Shown here: positions 8,095 to 16,070 of the stretch, in pieces
Layout: the number at the start of each line of letters is the position of its first letter
Numbering within the stretch: position 1 is the first letter of the stretch
Source: Oscillospiraceae bacterium
GTDB lineage: Bacteria; Bacillota; Clostridia; Oscillospirales; Acutalibacteraceae
NCBI GenBank assembly: GCA_015065975.1
Contig: SVPG01000009.1
Span: forward strand, 1-64,000
Direction of reading: 5' to 3'
Length of the DNA stretch: 64,000 nucleotides
Position numbers and translations under genes: made by a program
Notes under the pieces: generated by a model
The model's database searches: none
Told to the model about the DNA's origin: nothing
What the model saw: the letters and a program-made list of their open reading frames with translations, nothing else

Positions 8095-9117
8095 TTATCT
8101 GCTCTGCCATTCGGCAAGCTCATCGCGGATATATTTGAGGGTGAGAAGCTTCTCCTTGACCTCTTCGACGGTCAGAAGCTCGGTATTGTTGGAGTTGAAC
8201 TCGCTGAGCTTTGCACGCTCGGCGTTGCCCTCTTTGAAATATTTGTCATAGTTGAGGTCGCGGTTGTCGGCGGGGACTCTGTAGAAATCGCCCATATCGA
8301 CCGCATGAGCACATTCCTCGTTTGTGAGCAGGGTCTCATACATCTTCTCACCGTGACGGATACCGATGACCTTTATCTCGTTATCTGCGCCGAACAGCTC
8401 TTTTACAGCCTGTGCAAGCACTTCAATGGTGCAGGCGGGTGCCTTCTGAACAAGGATATCTCCTGCCTGGGCATTCTCGAACGCAAACAGCACGAGGTCG
8501 ACAGCCTCCTCAAGGCTCATAATGAATCTTGTCATTTCGGGCTCGGTGACGGTGAGCGGCTGACCGTTCTTTATCTGATCGATAAAGAGCGGAATGACCG
8601 ATCCGCGCGAGCACATAACGTTGCCGTATCTTGTACCGCAGATGAGCGTCTTCTCGGGATCGACAGTTCTTGCTCTTGCGACAAAGACCTTTTCCATCAT
8701 AGCCTTGCTGGTACCCATCGCATTGACGGGATATGCAGCCTTATCGGTGGAAAGGCAGATAACTTTACGGACACCGCACTCGATTGCAGCGGTCAGAACG
8801 TTGTTTGTACCGACGACATTTGTCATAACGGCTTCCATCGGGAAGAACTCACAGGAAGGAACCTGCTTGAGTGCTGCTGCGTGGAAGACATAATCGACGC
8901 CGTACATAGCGTCCTTTATCGACTGCAGGTCGCGCACATTGCCGATATAATACTTGATTTTATCGTTGTTGTAGAAGTGACGCATATCGTCCTGCTTTTT
9001 CTCATCACGGGAGAAGATTCTTATCTCGGCGATATCGGTATCGAGAAATCTCTCAAGCACCGCGTTGCCGAAGCTGCCTGTGCCGCCCGTAATAAGAAGG
9101 GTCTTGCCTTTGAACAT
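8095..9117 (-). CDS. capE: CapE-type UDP-GlcNAc 4,6-dehydratase/5-epimerase
   Basis: The 340-aa soluble SDR has the nucleotide-binding motif TGGTGSFG near the N-terminus. Its STDKA segment provides the Thr-Asp-Lys catalytic set of the CapE/FlaA1 group; the classical YxxxK tyrosine position is MGTSK. It should convert UDP-GlcNAc to the 4-keto-6-deoxy-L-arabino sugar, the first step to UDP-L-FucNAc. There is no N-terminal membrane region, so it is CapE-like rather than CapD/WbpM-like. GAAAGGA precedes the ATG. It is second in the operon, after the glycosyltransferase. Confidence 0.9.
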   Translation of the reverse strand: MFKGKTLLITGGTGSFGNAVLERFLDTDIAEIRIFSRDEKKQDDMRHFYNNDKIKYYIGNVRDLQSIKDAMYGVDYVFHAAALKQVPSCEFFPMEAVMTNVVGTNNVLTAAIECGVRKVICLSTDKAAYPVNAMGTSKAMMEKVFVARARTVDPEKTLICGTRYGNVMCSRGSVIPLFIDQIKNGQPLTVTEPEMTRFIMSLEEAVDLVLFAFENAQAGDILVQKAPACTIEVLAQAVKELFGADNEIKVIGIRHGEKMYETLLTNEECAHAVDMGDFYRVPADNRDLNYDKYFKEGNAERAKLSEFNSNNTELLTVEEVKEKLLTLKYIRDELAEWQSR

Positions 9118-9149
9118 TATAAATCATTTCCTTTCATGCGCAATAACTG

Positions 9150-10337
9150 TTATTTATTGATAAGAGCGCAAAGCTCACTCTCAAGCGTCTGGAAGAATCT
9201 CTCTTTCGAGAAATGCCGCTCGTAATACTCTCTGCCGAGTCTGCCCATATTTTCACGCTCTGTGTCGGCGATAAAATCTCTGACCGTCTGCGCGAGCTTT
9301 TCGGGGTCGTCGGGCTCACAGCAAAGACCGCAGCCCGATTTTGCAATAACCTTTGCCGTCTCTCCTGCAACAGCGCCGATAACGGGTCTGCCTGCCGCCA
9401 TATAGGACTGAACCTTACCGGGAAGGGTCAGATTGAGAACGGGGTCGCTCTTCATCGTGACGAGAAGCGCGTCTGCCATTGCGTAATATTCGGGCATCTC
9501 CTCAACGGGACGTCTGCCGTGGAATATGACATTGCCGCCGATCTCGCCGTGGAGCTGACGCAGCGATGCAAGCGCCGAGCCCTCGCCCACAATATGGAAG
9601 CAGAGGTCGCTTATATCGGAAAGCTTTGCCGCTGCACGGACGATGGTATCGACCGACTGGACATCGCCGATATTGCCCGCAAAAACGAGATTGTATTTAT
9701 ATTCGCTCTCTTTCGGCTCGGCCTTTTTATCGAAAAGACCTTCCGCATACTGCGGCATATAACCGACATCGAGGTCAAGTCCCAGATCATCTCTGAAATA
9801 ATCCTCGAACATCGCGGAGGTGACAAGCACTCTGTCGGCCGAGGAATATATCTTCTTCGAGATGGAGCCGAAAAGCTTGTACACGGGCGAGCCCTCACCT
9901 ATTCCGCCTGCCGCAAGGCTTGCGGGCCACAGGTCGAGACAGTATAGAAGCATCGGCTTTTTGTATTTCTTCGCCCACGCGATCGCAGGCTCAGCCATCA
10001 TAACGGGCGAAAGCTGATTTACAAAAACAGCGTCAAAATCGCCGCCGAGCTTTTTCGCCTTTCCTTTTGCAAGCTTTGCAAAGGAGAAATAGTTGAGGAT
10101 ACGCTTTATCGTGCCGTTTCCTCTTGCTATCTGGAAATTTCTTATTACGTGAACCCCGTTTATCATCTCATCGCGTCTTTTTCCGCCGCGATATTCCTCG
10201 GGCACGACACCCTCGGGATAATTCGGGATTCCTGTCAGCACCGTCACTTCATGTCCCTTTGCGACGAGAGTCTCGCACAGATCGGCGATCCTGAACGGCT
10301 CGGGATAATAGTATTGGCACACGACAAGCAGTTTCAT
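9150..10337 (-). CDS. Glycosyltransferase family 4, WbuB-like (probable FucNAc transferase)
   Basis: The 395-aa GT-B-fold enzyme starts VVCQYYYPEPFRIADLCE, a beginning typical of WbuB-like transferases. The nucleotide-sugar-binding C-terminal half includes FAGNIGDVQSVD, IFHGRRPVEEMPEYYAMADALL and a glycine-rich AAGRPVIG segment. It is the first gene of the operon making UDP-L-FucNAc, so transfer of L-FucNAc onto a lipid-linked oligosaccharide is a reasonable inference, not shown. Start ATG at 10337 follows GGGAGG; the upstream in-frame ATG at 10364 has no ribosome-binding site. Confidence 0.85.
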   Translation of the reverse strand: MKLLVVCQYYYPEPFRIADLCETLVAKGHEVTVLTGIPNYPEGVVPEEYRGGKRRDEMINGVHVIRNFQIARGNGTIKRILNYFSFAKLAKGKAKKLGGDFDAVFVNQLSPVMMAEPAIAWAKKYKKPMLLYCLDLWPASLAAGGIGEGSPVYKLFGSISKKIYSSADRVLVTSAMFEDYFRDDLGLDLDVGYMPQYAEGLFDKKAEPKESEYKYNLVFAGNIGDVQSVDTIVRAAAKLSDISDLCFHIVGEGSALASLRQLHGEIGGNVIFHGRRPVEEMPEYYAMADALLVTMKSDPVLNLTLPGKVQSYMAAGRPVIGAVAGETAKVIAKSGCGLCCEPDDPEKLAQTVRDFIADTERENMGRLGREYYERHFSKERFFQTLESELCALINK

Positions 10338-10371
10338 ACCCTGCCTACCTCCCGTAAAATTCATTCATATC

Positions 10372-10400
10372 AGTATACCACAAAACCTCATATATGTCAA
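10372..10400 (-). promoter_or_regulatory. Promoter of the GT4-capE-capF-capG operon
   Basis: TTGACA (10395-10400), 17 nt and TATACT (10372-10377) on the minus strand, about 35 nt before the glycosyltransferase start. It lies directly after the carboxypeptidase stop codon. Confidence 0.85.
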
Positions 10401-10403
10401 AGC

Positions 10404-11813
10404 TCATCGGCGGTATTTAGCCGAATATCCGCTCTTTTTACGCTTTGAAAGATCCTCGACAAGTCCGTTTATGACATATTTTGTTCTCTTGGAATATTTC
10501 GGCGAATTGAGCAGGAAGAGCAGCGCTGCGCAAAGAACAAGAGTTATGACAAGAAGCACCGCGAGCACAGTCGTTATAAATCCGCCCGCATTGCAGGAGG
10601 AGGTCTCGACCCTGACCGCTACGTCCTGCGATGCACAGAGGGGCACGCTGTCACTGACAACGCCGTCGTAGGTTGCGACAACCTCTCCCACAACATCGCC
10701 CGTCGAGACGGGAGCTGCGTTTTCGCCATCGTATATTACATAGTCATATTCTATCTTTGTACGGTCGGCATCGACGGGAAGGAGCAGGTCAAGCCTTTCC
10801 TGTGCATAAAGCTCGATCTTCTTTTTCTCTCCGCCCGAGACCTTCATATCGGTCACGACCTCGCCCTCGGCGATTATCGGGCTGCTGAGATAATTTGCAA
10901 AGCCCCACTCGAAAAGGCGTGCCGATTCGGAATAGTGCTGGTATATATATTTCTGTCCCGTGGAGTCGAGGACTATCTTTCCGCCCGTTATGACGCAGAC
11001 AAGACGCGCTCCGTCCTTCTCGGCAGAAGAAACAAGGCAATGACCCGAAGCGTTTGAGGTACCCGTTTTTCCGCCCGTTGCGTAGGGGTAATAATGGACG
11101 CAGTAGATGGAGGTTATCTTCTCGGGATTCCATATCAGCCAGTTTGAATTGTAGAGCATTCTCGAGGTGCTGATATTTGTCGCATCGAGCTGGAGCTTTA
11201 TCGTACCGAATATCTCACAGAAGCCCTCGTGCTTCATCGCCTCGGCAGTTATTATCGCGAGGCTTCTGGCGGTCGAATAATGGTTTGCGTCGGGATAGCC
11301 GTGGGTGTTGACAAAATTCGTTCCCGTACAGCCGAGCTCGGCCGCTCTCCTGTTCATGAGAGCGACAAATTCATCGACCGAGCCCGAGACATACTCGCCG
11401 AGTATATCGCAGGCGGTACAGTCGGAAACCATCAGCAGACAGTAAAGATACTGGCGCACCGTCATGGTCTCCCCTGCCTGAATGTTCGGCACGACCTTGC
11501 TCGCGTCGTAGGGAGTTTTTGCGATGATCTCTTCGGTTGCGGTTATCTGATCGTCGAGCGTTATCTGACCCGATTCAACCGCTTCAAACACAAGCAGGGC
11601 GGTCAGCACCTTCGTCGTGCTTGCCGGCGCGATCTGCTTGTCGGCGTCCTTCTCGTAGAGTGTCATTCCGCTTTCGGCGTCGATGAGTATAGCCGACGGA
11701 ACGGGCGTATCCTCAGTCGGTGTCACGGCAAAGACCTCCAGCGGTGAAAGCATTGCCGCTGCCATAAGTATCATGCATATAAGCGATTTTATGTAAAACG
11801 ATTTTGATTTCAT
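10404..11813 (-). CDS. D-alanyl-D-alanine carboxypeptidase (DacF/PBP5 family)
   Basis: The 469-aa exported penicillin-binding protein has a signal peptide (about 1-29), then the catalytic S-T-T-K motif in IAPASTTKVLTA. A GGKTGTS box and a C-terminal PBP5-like beta domain follow. A late hydrophobic segment (about 415-440) and a basic tail anchor it in the membrane. It trims peptidoglycan pentapeptides. The middle SxN motif reads SDC in LLMVSDCTACDIL, where Asn is usual. It has its own consensus promoter and lies upstream of the capsule-sugar operon. Confidence 0.92.
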   Translation of the reverse strand: MKSKSFYIKSLICMILMAAAMLSPLEVFAVTPTEDTPVPSAILIDAESGMTLYEKDADKQIAPASTTKVLTALLVFEAVESGQITLDDQITATEEIIAKTPYDASKVVPNIQAGETMTVRQYLYCLLMVSDCTACDILGEYVSGSVDEFVALMNRRAAELGCTGTNFVNTHGYPDANHYSTARSLAIITAEAMKHEGFCEIFGTIKLQLDATNISTSRMLYNSNWLIWNPEKITSIYCVHYYPYATGGKTGTSNASGHCLVSSAEKDGARLVCVITGGKIVLDSTGQKYIYQHYSESARLFEWGFANYLSSPIIAEGEVVTDMKVSGGEKKKIELYAQERLDLLLPVDADRTKIEYDYVIYDGENAAPVSTGDVVGEVVATYDGVVSDSVPLCASQDVAVRVETSSCNAGGFITTVLAVLLVITLVLCAALLFLLNSPKYSKRTKYVINGLVEDLSKRKKSGYSAKYRR

Positions 11814-11863
11814 AATCGATATTCTCCCAAGCTTGTTATAAAACTGCTGTACATACCCATTAT

Positions 11864-11892
11864 ATTATAAAAACACAGTGCACTATTGTCAA
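11864..11892 (-). promoter_or_regulatory. Consensus promoter of the carboxypeptidase gene
   Basis: TTGACA (11887-11892), 17-nt spacer and TATAAT (11864-11869) on the minus strand, about 50 nt upstream of the start codon. Confidence 0.9.
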
Positions 11893-11963
11893 CCTGAGAA
11901 GCGACGAAAAGCGAGGCATTTTGATACTCTGTCCGCAATTGTAAAAAAAACTCGCAATGTGAG

Positions 11964-11992
11964 TTGATATTGAAGATTTTAGGGTGTATAAT
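11964..11992 (+). promoter_or_regulatory. Promoter of the DUF1846 gene
   Basis: TTGATA (11964-11969), 17 nt and TATAAT (11987-11992), 35 nt upstream of the ATG at 12028. It is divergent from the carboxypeptidase promoter. Confidence 0.85.
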
Positions 11993-12027
11993 ATCTGTTA
12001 TTGATAAATTAGTATTGGGGGTTCATT

Positions 12028-13512
12028 ATGCTTAGCAAGGGATTTGATAACGACAAATACATCGCCATGCAGTCTGCTCATATCAAAGAACGTATCGAGC
12101 AGTTCGGCGGTAAGCTCTATCTCGAATTCGGCGGTAAGCTTTTTGACGATTACCACGCATCAAGAGTTCTTCCGGGTTTTGCACCCGATTCAAAGGTCAA
12201 TATGCTCCTGTCCCTGCGCGATCAGGCTGAGATCGTTATTGCGGTCAGCGCTTCCGACATCGAAAGCAACAAGCAGCGCGGCGACCTCGGCATTACCTAT
12301 GACATGGAGGTTTTCCGTCTCATCGAGGCATTCCGCGGCATCGGTCTCTTTGTCGGCAGCGTCGCCATCACTCAGTACCGCGGACAGACTGCGGCGGACA
12401 GTCTGCGCAAGCGTCTCGAGGCCATCAGCGTTCCCGTCTATATCCACTATCCAATTCCCGGATATCCTTCCGATATCGAGACGATAATCAGCGACGAGGG
12501 CTTTGGAAAGAACGATTATATCGAGACCTCGCGCGAGCTTGTAGTCATCACCGCACCCGGTCCGGGAAGCGGCAAGATGGCCACCTGCCTCTCCCAGCTC
12601 TACCACGAGCACAAGCGAGGAATCAAGGCGGGCTATTCAAAGTTCGAGACCTTCCCCATCTGGAACCTCTCGCTCAAGCACCCTGTCAACATCGCATACG
12701 AGGCGGCTACCGCCGACCTCAACGATCTCAATATGATCGACCCGTTCCACCTGCAGGCTTACGGTGAAGTAACCGTAAACTATAACAGAGACGTTGAGAT
12801 TTTCCCCGTTCTTCAGGGAATCTTCAACAAGATATACGGCGAGTGTCCCTACAAATCGCCGACAGACATGGGCGTCAACATGGTCGGCAACTGCATAATC
12901 GACGATGACGTTGTATGCCACGCTTCAAAAATGGAGATCATCAGACGTTATTACGCAGCTCTCTGCGCCGAGCGTCAGGGTTACGGCAACGGCGAGACGG
13001 CGAGCAAGATAAAGCTTCTTATGAGCCAGGTCGGAACATCTCCCGACGAGCGTCCCGTTATCGCCGCCGCTCTCGATGCATTCGAAGAGACGGGCGAGCC
13101 TGCGGCATCGCTTCAGCTTCCCGACGGACGCATCATTATCGGCAAGAACAAGACCCTTCTCGGAGCTTCGTCAGCTCTTCTCCTCAACGCGCTCAAGGCT
13201 CTCGGCGGTATTCCCGACGAGGTCAAGCTCATTTCGGAGACCGTTCTTCAGCCGATGACCGAGCTCAAGGTCGGATATCTGGGCAACCACAACCCGCGTC
13301 TGCACACCGACGAGGTTCTTCTCGCCCTTTCGATATGCGCCGTTACGGACGAAAACGCAAAACGCGCTATCGAACAGCTCAGCCAGCTCAAGGGCTGTGA
13401 CGCTCATTCGACCGTTATTCTTTCGAGCGTCGACGACCTCGTTCTCAAGAACCTCGGTATCAACATCACCTGTGAGCCCATCTATCAGAAGCATAAGATT
13501 TTCCAGAAATAA
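12028..13512 (+). CDS. DUF1846 / UPF0371 family protein
   Basis: The 494-aa cytoplasmic protein matches the conserved DUF1846 family in length and sequence (start LSKGFDNDKYIAMQSAHIKE, then LEFGGKLFDDYHASRVLPGF). A loop ITAPGPGSGKMATCLSQLYH (about residues 169-188) is glycine-rich and followed by a basic stretch, suggesting nucleotide binding. Family members are widespread in anaerobic Firmicutes, and their biochemical role is not established as far as I know. GGGGG precedes the ATG and the gene is monocistronic between its own promoter and a terminator. Confidence 0.88.
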   Translation: MLSKGFDNDKYIAMQSAHIKERIEQFGGKLYLEFGGKLFDDYHASRVLPGFAPDSKVNMLLSLRDQAEIVIAVSASDIESNKQRGDLGITYDMEVFRLIEAFRGIGLFVGSVAITQYRGQTAADSLRKRLEAISVPVYIHYPIPGYPSDIETIISDEGFGKNDYIETSRELVVITAPGPGSGKMATCLSQLYHEHKRGIKAGYSKFETFPIWNLSLKHPVNIAYEAATADLNDLNMIDPFHLQAYGEVTVNYNRDVEIFPVLQGIFNKIYGECPYKSPTDMGVNMVGNCIIDDDVVCHASKMEIIRRYYAALCAERQGYGNGETASKIKLLMSQVGTSPDERPVIAAALDAFEETGEPAASLQLPDGRIIIGKNKTLLGASSALLLNALKALGGIPDEVKLISETVLQPMTELKVGYLGNHNPRLHTDEVLLALSICAVTDENAKRAIEQLSQLKGCDAHSTVILSSVDDLVLKNLGINITCEPIYQKHKIFQK

Positions 13513-13520
13513 AGCTGTTT

Positions 13521-13560
13521 ATCGGGGAGCGCTCCTTTGCGTTTCCCGATTTTGTTTTTT
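13521..13560 (+). terminator. Terminator of the DUF1846 gene
   Basis: ATCGGGGAGCGC (13521-13532) pairs with GCGTTTCCCGAT (13539-13550), followed by TTTGTTTTTT. Confidence 0.88.
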
Positions 13561-13748
13561 TGAAAATGTGGAAAAGTCACGTCTGAGCGCAGGAAAGTTT
13601 TATTTCACTTTCTCTTTTCTTTTGTTTTGTTTGATTTGATTTTATTTACTTTTATTTTCTTTTCTTTGTGGGGTTAATTCGGAGCAAATGCCGCTTGAAC
13701 TGTACCTTTTCCACAATTTCCACAATCGTCACTTTCTCTGCCGTCAAA

Positions 13749-13788
13749 AAGCGCCCTGTACCGACTGTATTTTCGGCACAGAGCGCTT
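13749..13788 (-). terminator. Terminator of the 83-aa protein gene
   Basis: AAGCGCCCTGTACCGA (13749-13764) pairs, with two mismatches, with TCGGCACAGAGCGCTT (13773-13788). On the minus strand the stem runs into TTTTTGACGG; on the plus strand into a weaker T-run. Confidence 0.75.
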
Positions 13789-13832
13789 CTTTGATTTTTA
13801 TATTTGATGTGGAAAACCTTTTATTGCGATCA

Positions 13833-14084
13833 TTACTTTTTGAAGTATTCGCTCACATCAGCTTTGTCGTTATACTGCTTTATAACCTTTACGATCACTG
13901 AACCGTCAGCCTGTTCATTCTCTTCAACAATCTGATATCTTGTGCGGGCTCTGTCAAGTGTGGCCTTGTACTTTTCGACCTCTTCACGGTTGAGCTGCAG
14001 CATACGGTTCTTTGAATAACCGCATTCATCCTTCTGCATAAATATGAGTGTCTGCATAATGCACGCCGATTTTACTCGTTTCAT
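13833..14084 (-). CDS. Small conserved-looking protein of unknown function
   Basis: This 83-aa protein begins KRVKSACIMQTLIFMQKDE. Its middle is basic and probably helical (REEVEKYKATLDRARTRYQI) and it ends in a short beta-like DGSVIVKVIKQYN. No transmembrane segment or signal peptide is visible. I do not recognise a named family. The gene is real rather than spurious: it has an AAAGGG site, an own promoter, a long structured leader and a terminator. The leader suggests post-transcriptional control. It is isolated between DUF1846 and a two-component system. Confidence 0.7.
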   Translation of the reverse strand: MKRVKSACIMQTLIFMQKDECGYSKNRMLQLNREEVEKYKATLDRARTRYQIVEENEQADGSVIVKVIKQYNDKADVSEYFKK

Positions 14085-14292
14085 ATCTTCAATAACCCTT
14101 TCTGTGATAATGTAAATATCCGAACTGAAATTACCTGCTTAAAGTAACCCTTTGCACCTCCCTATCTGCCCGGTAAGGGCAAAATCCGACAGAGAGATGA
14201 TTGAGTCGGATCATTTGCAAAATCATGTACAGGTACGGATTTCACAGACTGCGATGCACTCTCACGACGGTTATCACCGTATGTATATTATA
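14085..14292 (-). promoter_or_regulatory. Structured 5' leader and promoter of the 83-aa protein gene
   Basis: A TATAAT -10 box (14287-14292, minus) with a poor -35 (TGGAAA) predicts a leader of about 190 nt. In it, TGCATC (complement of 14253-14258) can pair with GGTGCA (14153-14158). That stem encloses an ATCCGAC/GTCGGAT hairpin (14184-14190 with 14205-14211) and a GCCC/GGGC hairpin (14168-14171 with 14177-14180). The enclosing stem covers a GGGAGGTG sequence. The layout is a multi-branched fold of riboswitch or cis-RNA size, but it matches no class I know. Confidence 0.5.
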
Positions 14293-14414
14293 TCATTTTT
14301 CAAATCAGTTTTCCATTAGCCTTTTTACCAAACCTTATATACACTATACGCTTGTGATTTTCCACAAATTCGGTTTTATATACTATATATAGTGTCATTT
14401 CATGCACACGCAAA

Positions 14415-14444
14415 AACACAGCGGCTAATATCGGCCGCTGTGTT
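14415..14444 (-). terminator. Terminator of the two-component operon
   Basis: AACACAGCGGC (14415-14425) pairs perfectly with GCCGCTGTGTT (14434-14444). On the minus strand it continues into TTTTTG. Confidence 0.9.
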
Positions 14445-14458
14445 CGATAAACAGAATA

Positions 14459-16018
14459 TCAAAGCGGAATGTGGAACTCGAACTCGCAGAAGTTTCCTTC
14501 CGAGCTTCTCGCCTCAATGCCGCCTTTATGCAGTTTTATGACCGTCTTGACGATATAGAGTCCGAGACCCACGCCCGACTTGTCCTGACTGCGCGATTTG
14601 TCCGTCTTGTAGAATCGCTCGAATATATGCGGGAGGTCCTCCGACGGAATACCGATTCCGCTGTTGGCTATGCTGACATGAGCCTGACGCTCCTTATGGA
14701 ATATCTTTATGCGTATATATCCGCCCTCGTTTGTGAACTTGATGGCGTTTTCCACAAGATTGTAAATTACCTGATGAATGAGGTCGGGGTCGCCGTTGAC
14801 TATCAGCGAACGGACGCTTTCCATTCCCAGTATTTCAATATTCTTCTCCTCGATACGGTGTTCAAACGCCATGAGCGTTTCAAACACCGTATTGGTGATA
14901 TCGAATTTGCTCTTATTGAGACGCATCTCACCGCTGTCGATCTTTGACAGGTCGAGCATCGATCTGACAAGTCTTGACAGGCGCTTCGTCTCGTCGGAGA
15001 CGATCGAGAGGTACTGGTTCTGTTTTTCCTGCGGAATGGTTCCGTCCAGTATTCCGTCAACAAATCCCGAGATGGTAGTCATCGGTGTTTTGAGCTCGTG
15101 CGAGACGTTCGCAACAAAGCTCCGCCTCATATTCTCACTCTGGTCTATCGAATCGGCCATTCGGTTGAAGGCCGCCGCGAGCTGACCTACCTCCGTTTCG
15201 TCGGTTACCATTACTCGGACGGAGAAATCACCCGCCGCGTAATTTGCGACAGCTTCGGTCATATCGCGCAGAGGTTTTATCTGCTGCGAGGTTATGAGAT
15301 AGACGAGAATAAAGGACACGACAGACGATATGATAACGGCTATGACGGCAAATTTATATATGTCGGAACGGAACTGAACCATGCTTCGCGCAGGCGATGC
15401 GGCATAAACCATACCGACAGCCACGTCGTTGCCGTTTGCGTCCTTTGTGACGATCGGGACGCCGACGATGTAATATTCCTCGGAATATACTCCGCCGAAG
15501 ACTCCGACGTCCTTGTAATACCCTTCGGGCGAGGCGAGAGCCGCGCGTATCAGCTCGGCTGATTTTCCCGCATCAAGCGCTGCTGCGTGTCTGCAGGCGC
15601 CCGAGTCGGCAGTACGCATTTCGTCGTCCGAGCAGAGGAACAGGTTGCCCTGCGTATCTATCATGAAAATATCCGAATCAAGACCAGAGCCGACGGTCGC
15701 CATAACTGCTCTCATACTGGTTATGACCGATTCGCTGAAAAGATAGTTGTCAACGCCGTCCTCCCCGACCTCGATCGGGGTTATGTATCTCGCAGCTCTT
15801 TCCGCAAGGCTGCTGATATTGTCGGACAGCTGCTGCTGTTTTTCGTCCTGCCAGCGAACCGACATCATCGTCGAAACAACGATGCCGAATATGATGAAGC
15901 TGATTATTACCACAGCCGATGTTACGAGCAGATATCTTGTGAATATCGTTCTCGCAAGCTTATGGCGCACACCCTCTATCCTGTCGGTGATATCGGCAAA
16001 TATGCTCATAACGGTCAT
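14459..16018 (-). CDS. Sensor histidine kinase (PhoR/VicK-like architecture)
   Basis: The 519-aa membrane kinase has TM1 (about 30-52), an extracytoplasmic sensor domain of about 170 aa and TM2 (about 222-244). A HAMP domain, HisKA with the phospho-acceptor in SHELKTPMT, and HATPase_c with N box, DKSGVGLGL and the G boxes follow. It should autophosphorylate and pass phosphate to the regulator encoded just upstream. Start: ATG at 16018 has GGGAG only four bases away; ATG at 16009 is an alternative. The extracellular domain resembles a single Cache/PAS-like fold; its ligand is unknown. Confidence 0.92.
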   Translation of the reverse strand: MTVMSIFADITDRIEGVRHKLARTIFTRYLLVTSAVVIISFIIFGIVVSTMMSVRWQDEKQQQLSDNISSLAERAARYITPIEVGEDGVDNYLFSESVITSMRAVMATVGSGLDSDIFMIDTQGNLFLCSDDEMRTADSGACRHAAALDAGKSAELIRAALASPEGYYKDVGVFGGVYSEEYYIVGVPIVTKDANGNDVAVGMVYAASPARSMVQFRSDIYKFAVIAVIISSVVSFILVYLITSQQIKPLRDMTEAVANYAAGDFSVRVMVTDETEVGQLAAAFNRMADSIDQSENMRRSFVANVSHELKTPMTTISGFVDGILDGTIPQEKQNQYLSIVSDETKRLSRLVRSMLDLSKIDSGEMRLNKSKFDITNTVFETLMAFEHRIEEKNIEILGMESVRSLIVNGDPDLIHQVIYNLVENAIKFTNEGGYIRIKIFHKERQAHVSIANSGIGIPSEDLPHIFERFYKTDKSRSQDKSGVGLGLYIVKTVIKLHKGGIEARSSEGNFCEFEFHIPL

Positions 16019-16070
16019 TCGACTCCCATCGGGAGCCTTCTCCTATAAATTGATATCAACCCGAGGGTGT

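Larger units (their letters stand above)
13567..14366. other. Cluster of DnaA-box-like sites with a T-rich tract
   Basis: Four exact TTTTCCACA sites, which fit TTWTNCACA, occur at 13567-13575 (minus), 13707-13715 (plus), 13808-13816 (minus) and 14358-14366 (plus). A near match ATTTCCACA lies at 13716-13724. An almost uninterrupted T-rich pyrimidine tract fills about 13595-13668. Nothing codes between 13513 and 13832; the 83-aa gene and its leader sit inside the span on the minus strand. No dnaA or dnaN is near, so this is not annotated as the chromosomal origin. Confidence 0.45.

Noticed and set aside
13567-14366. Chromosomal origin of replication
   Set aside because: DnaA-box-like sites and a T-rich tract are present, but dnaA, dnaN, rpmH and other usual neighbours are absent.
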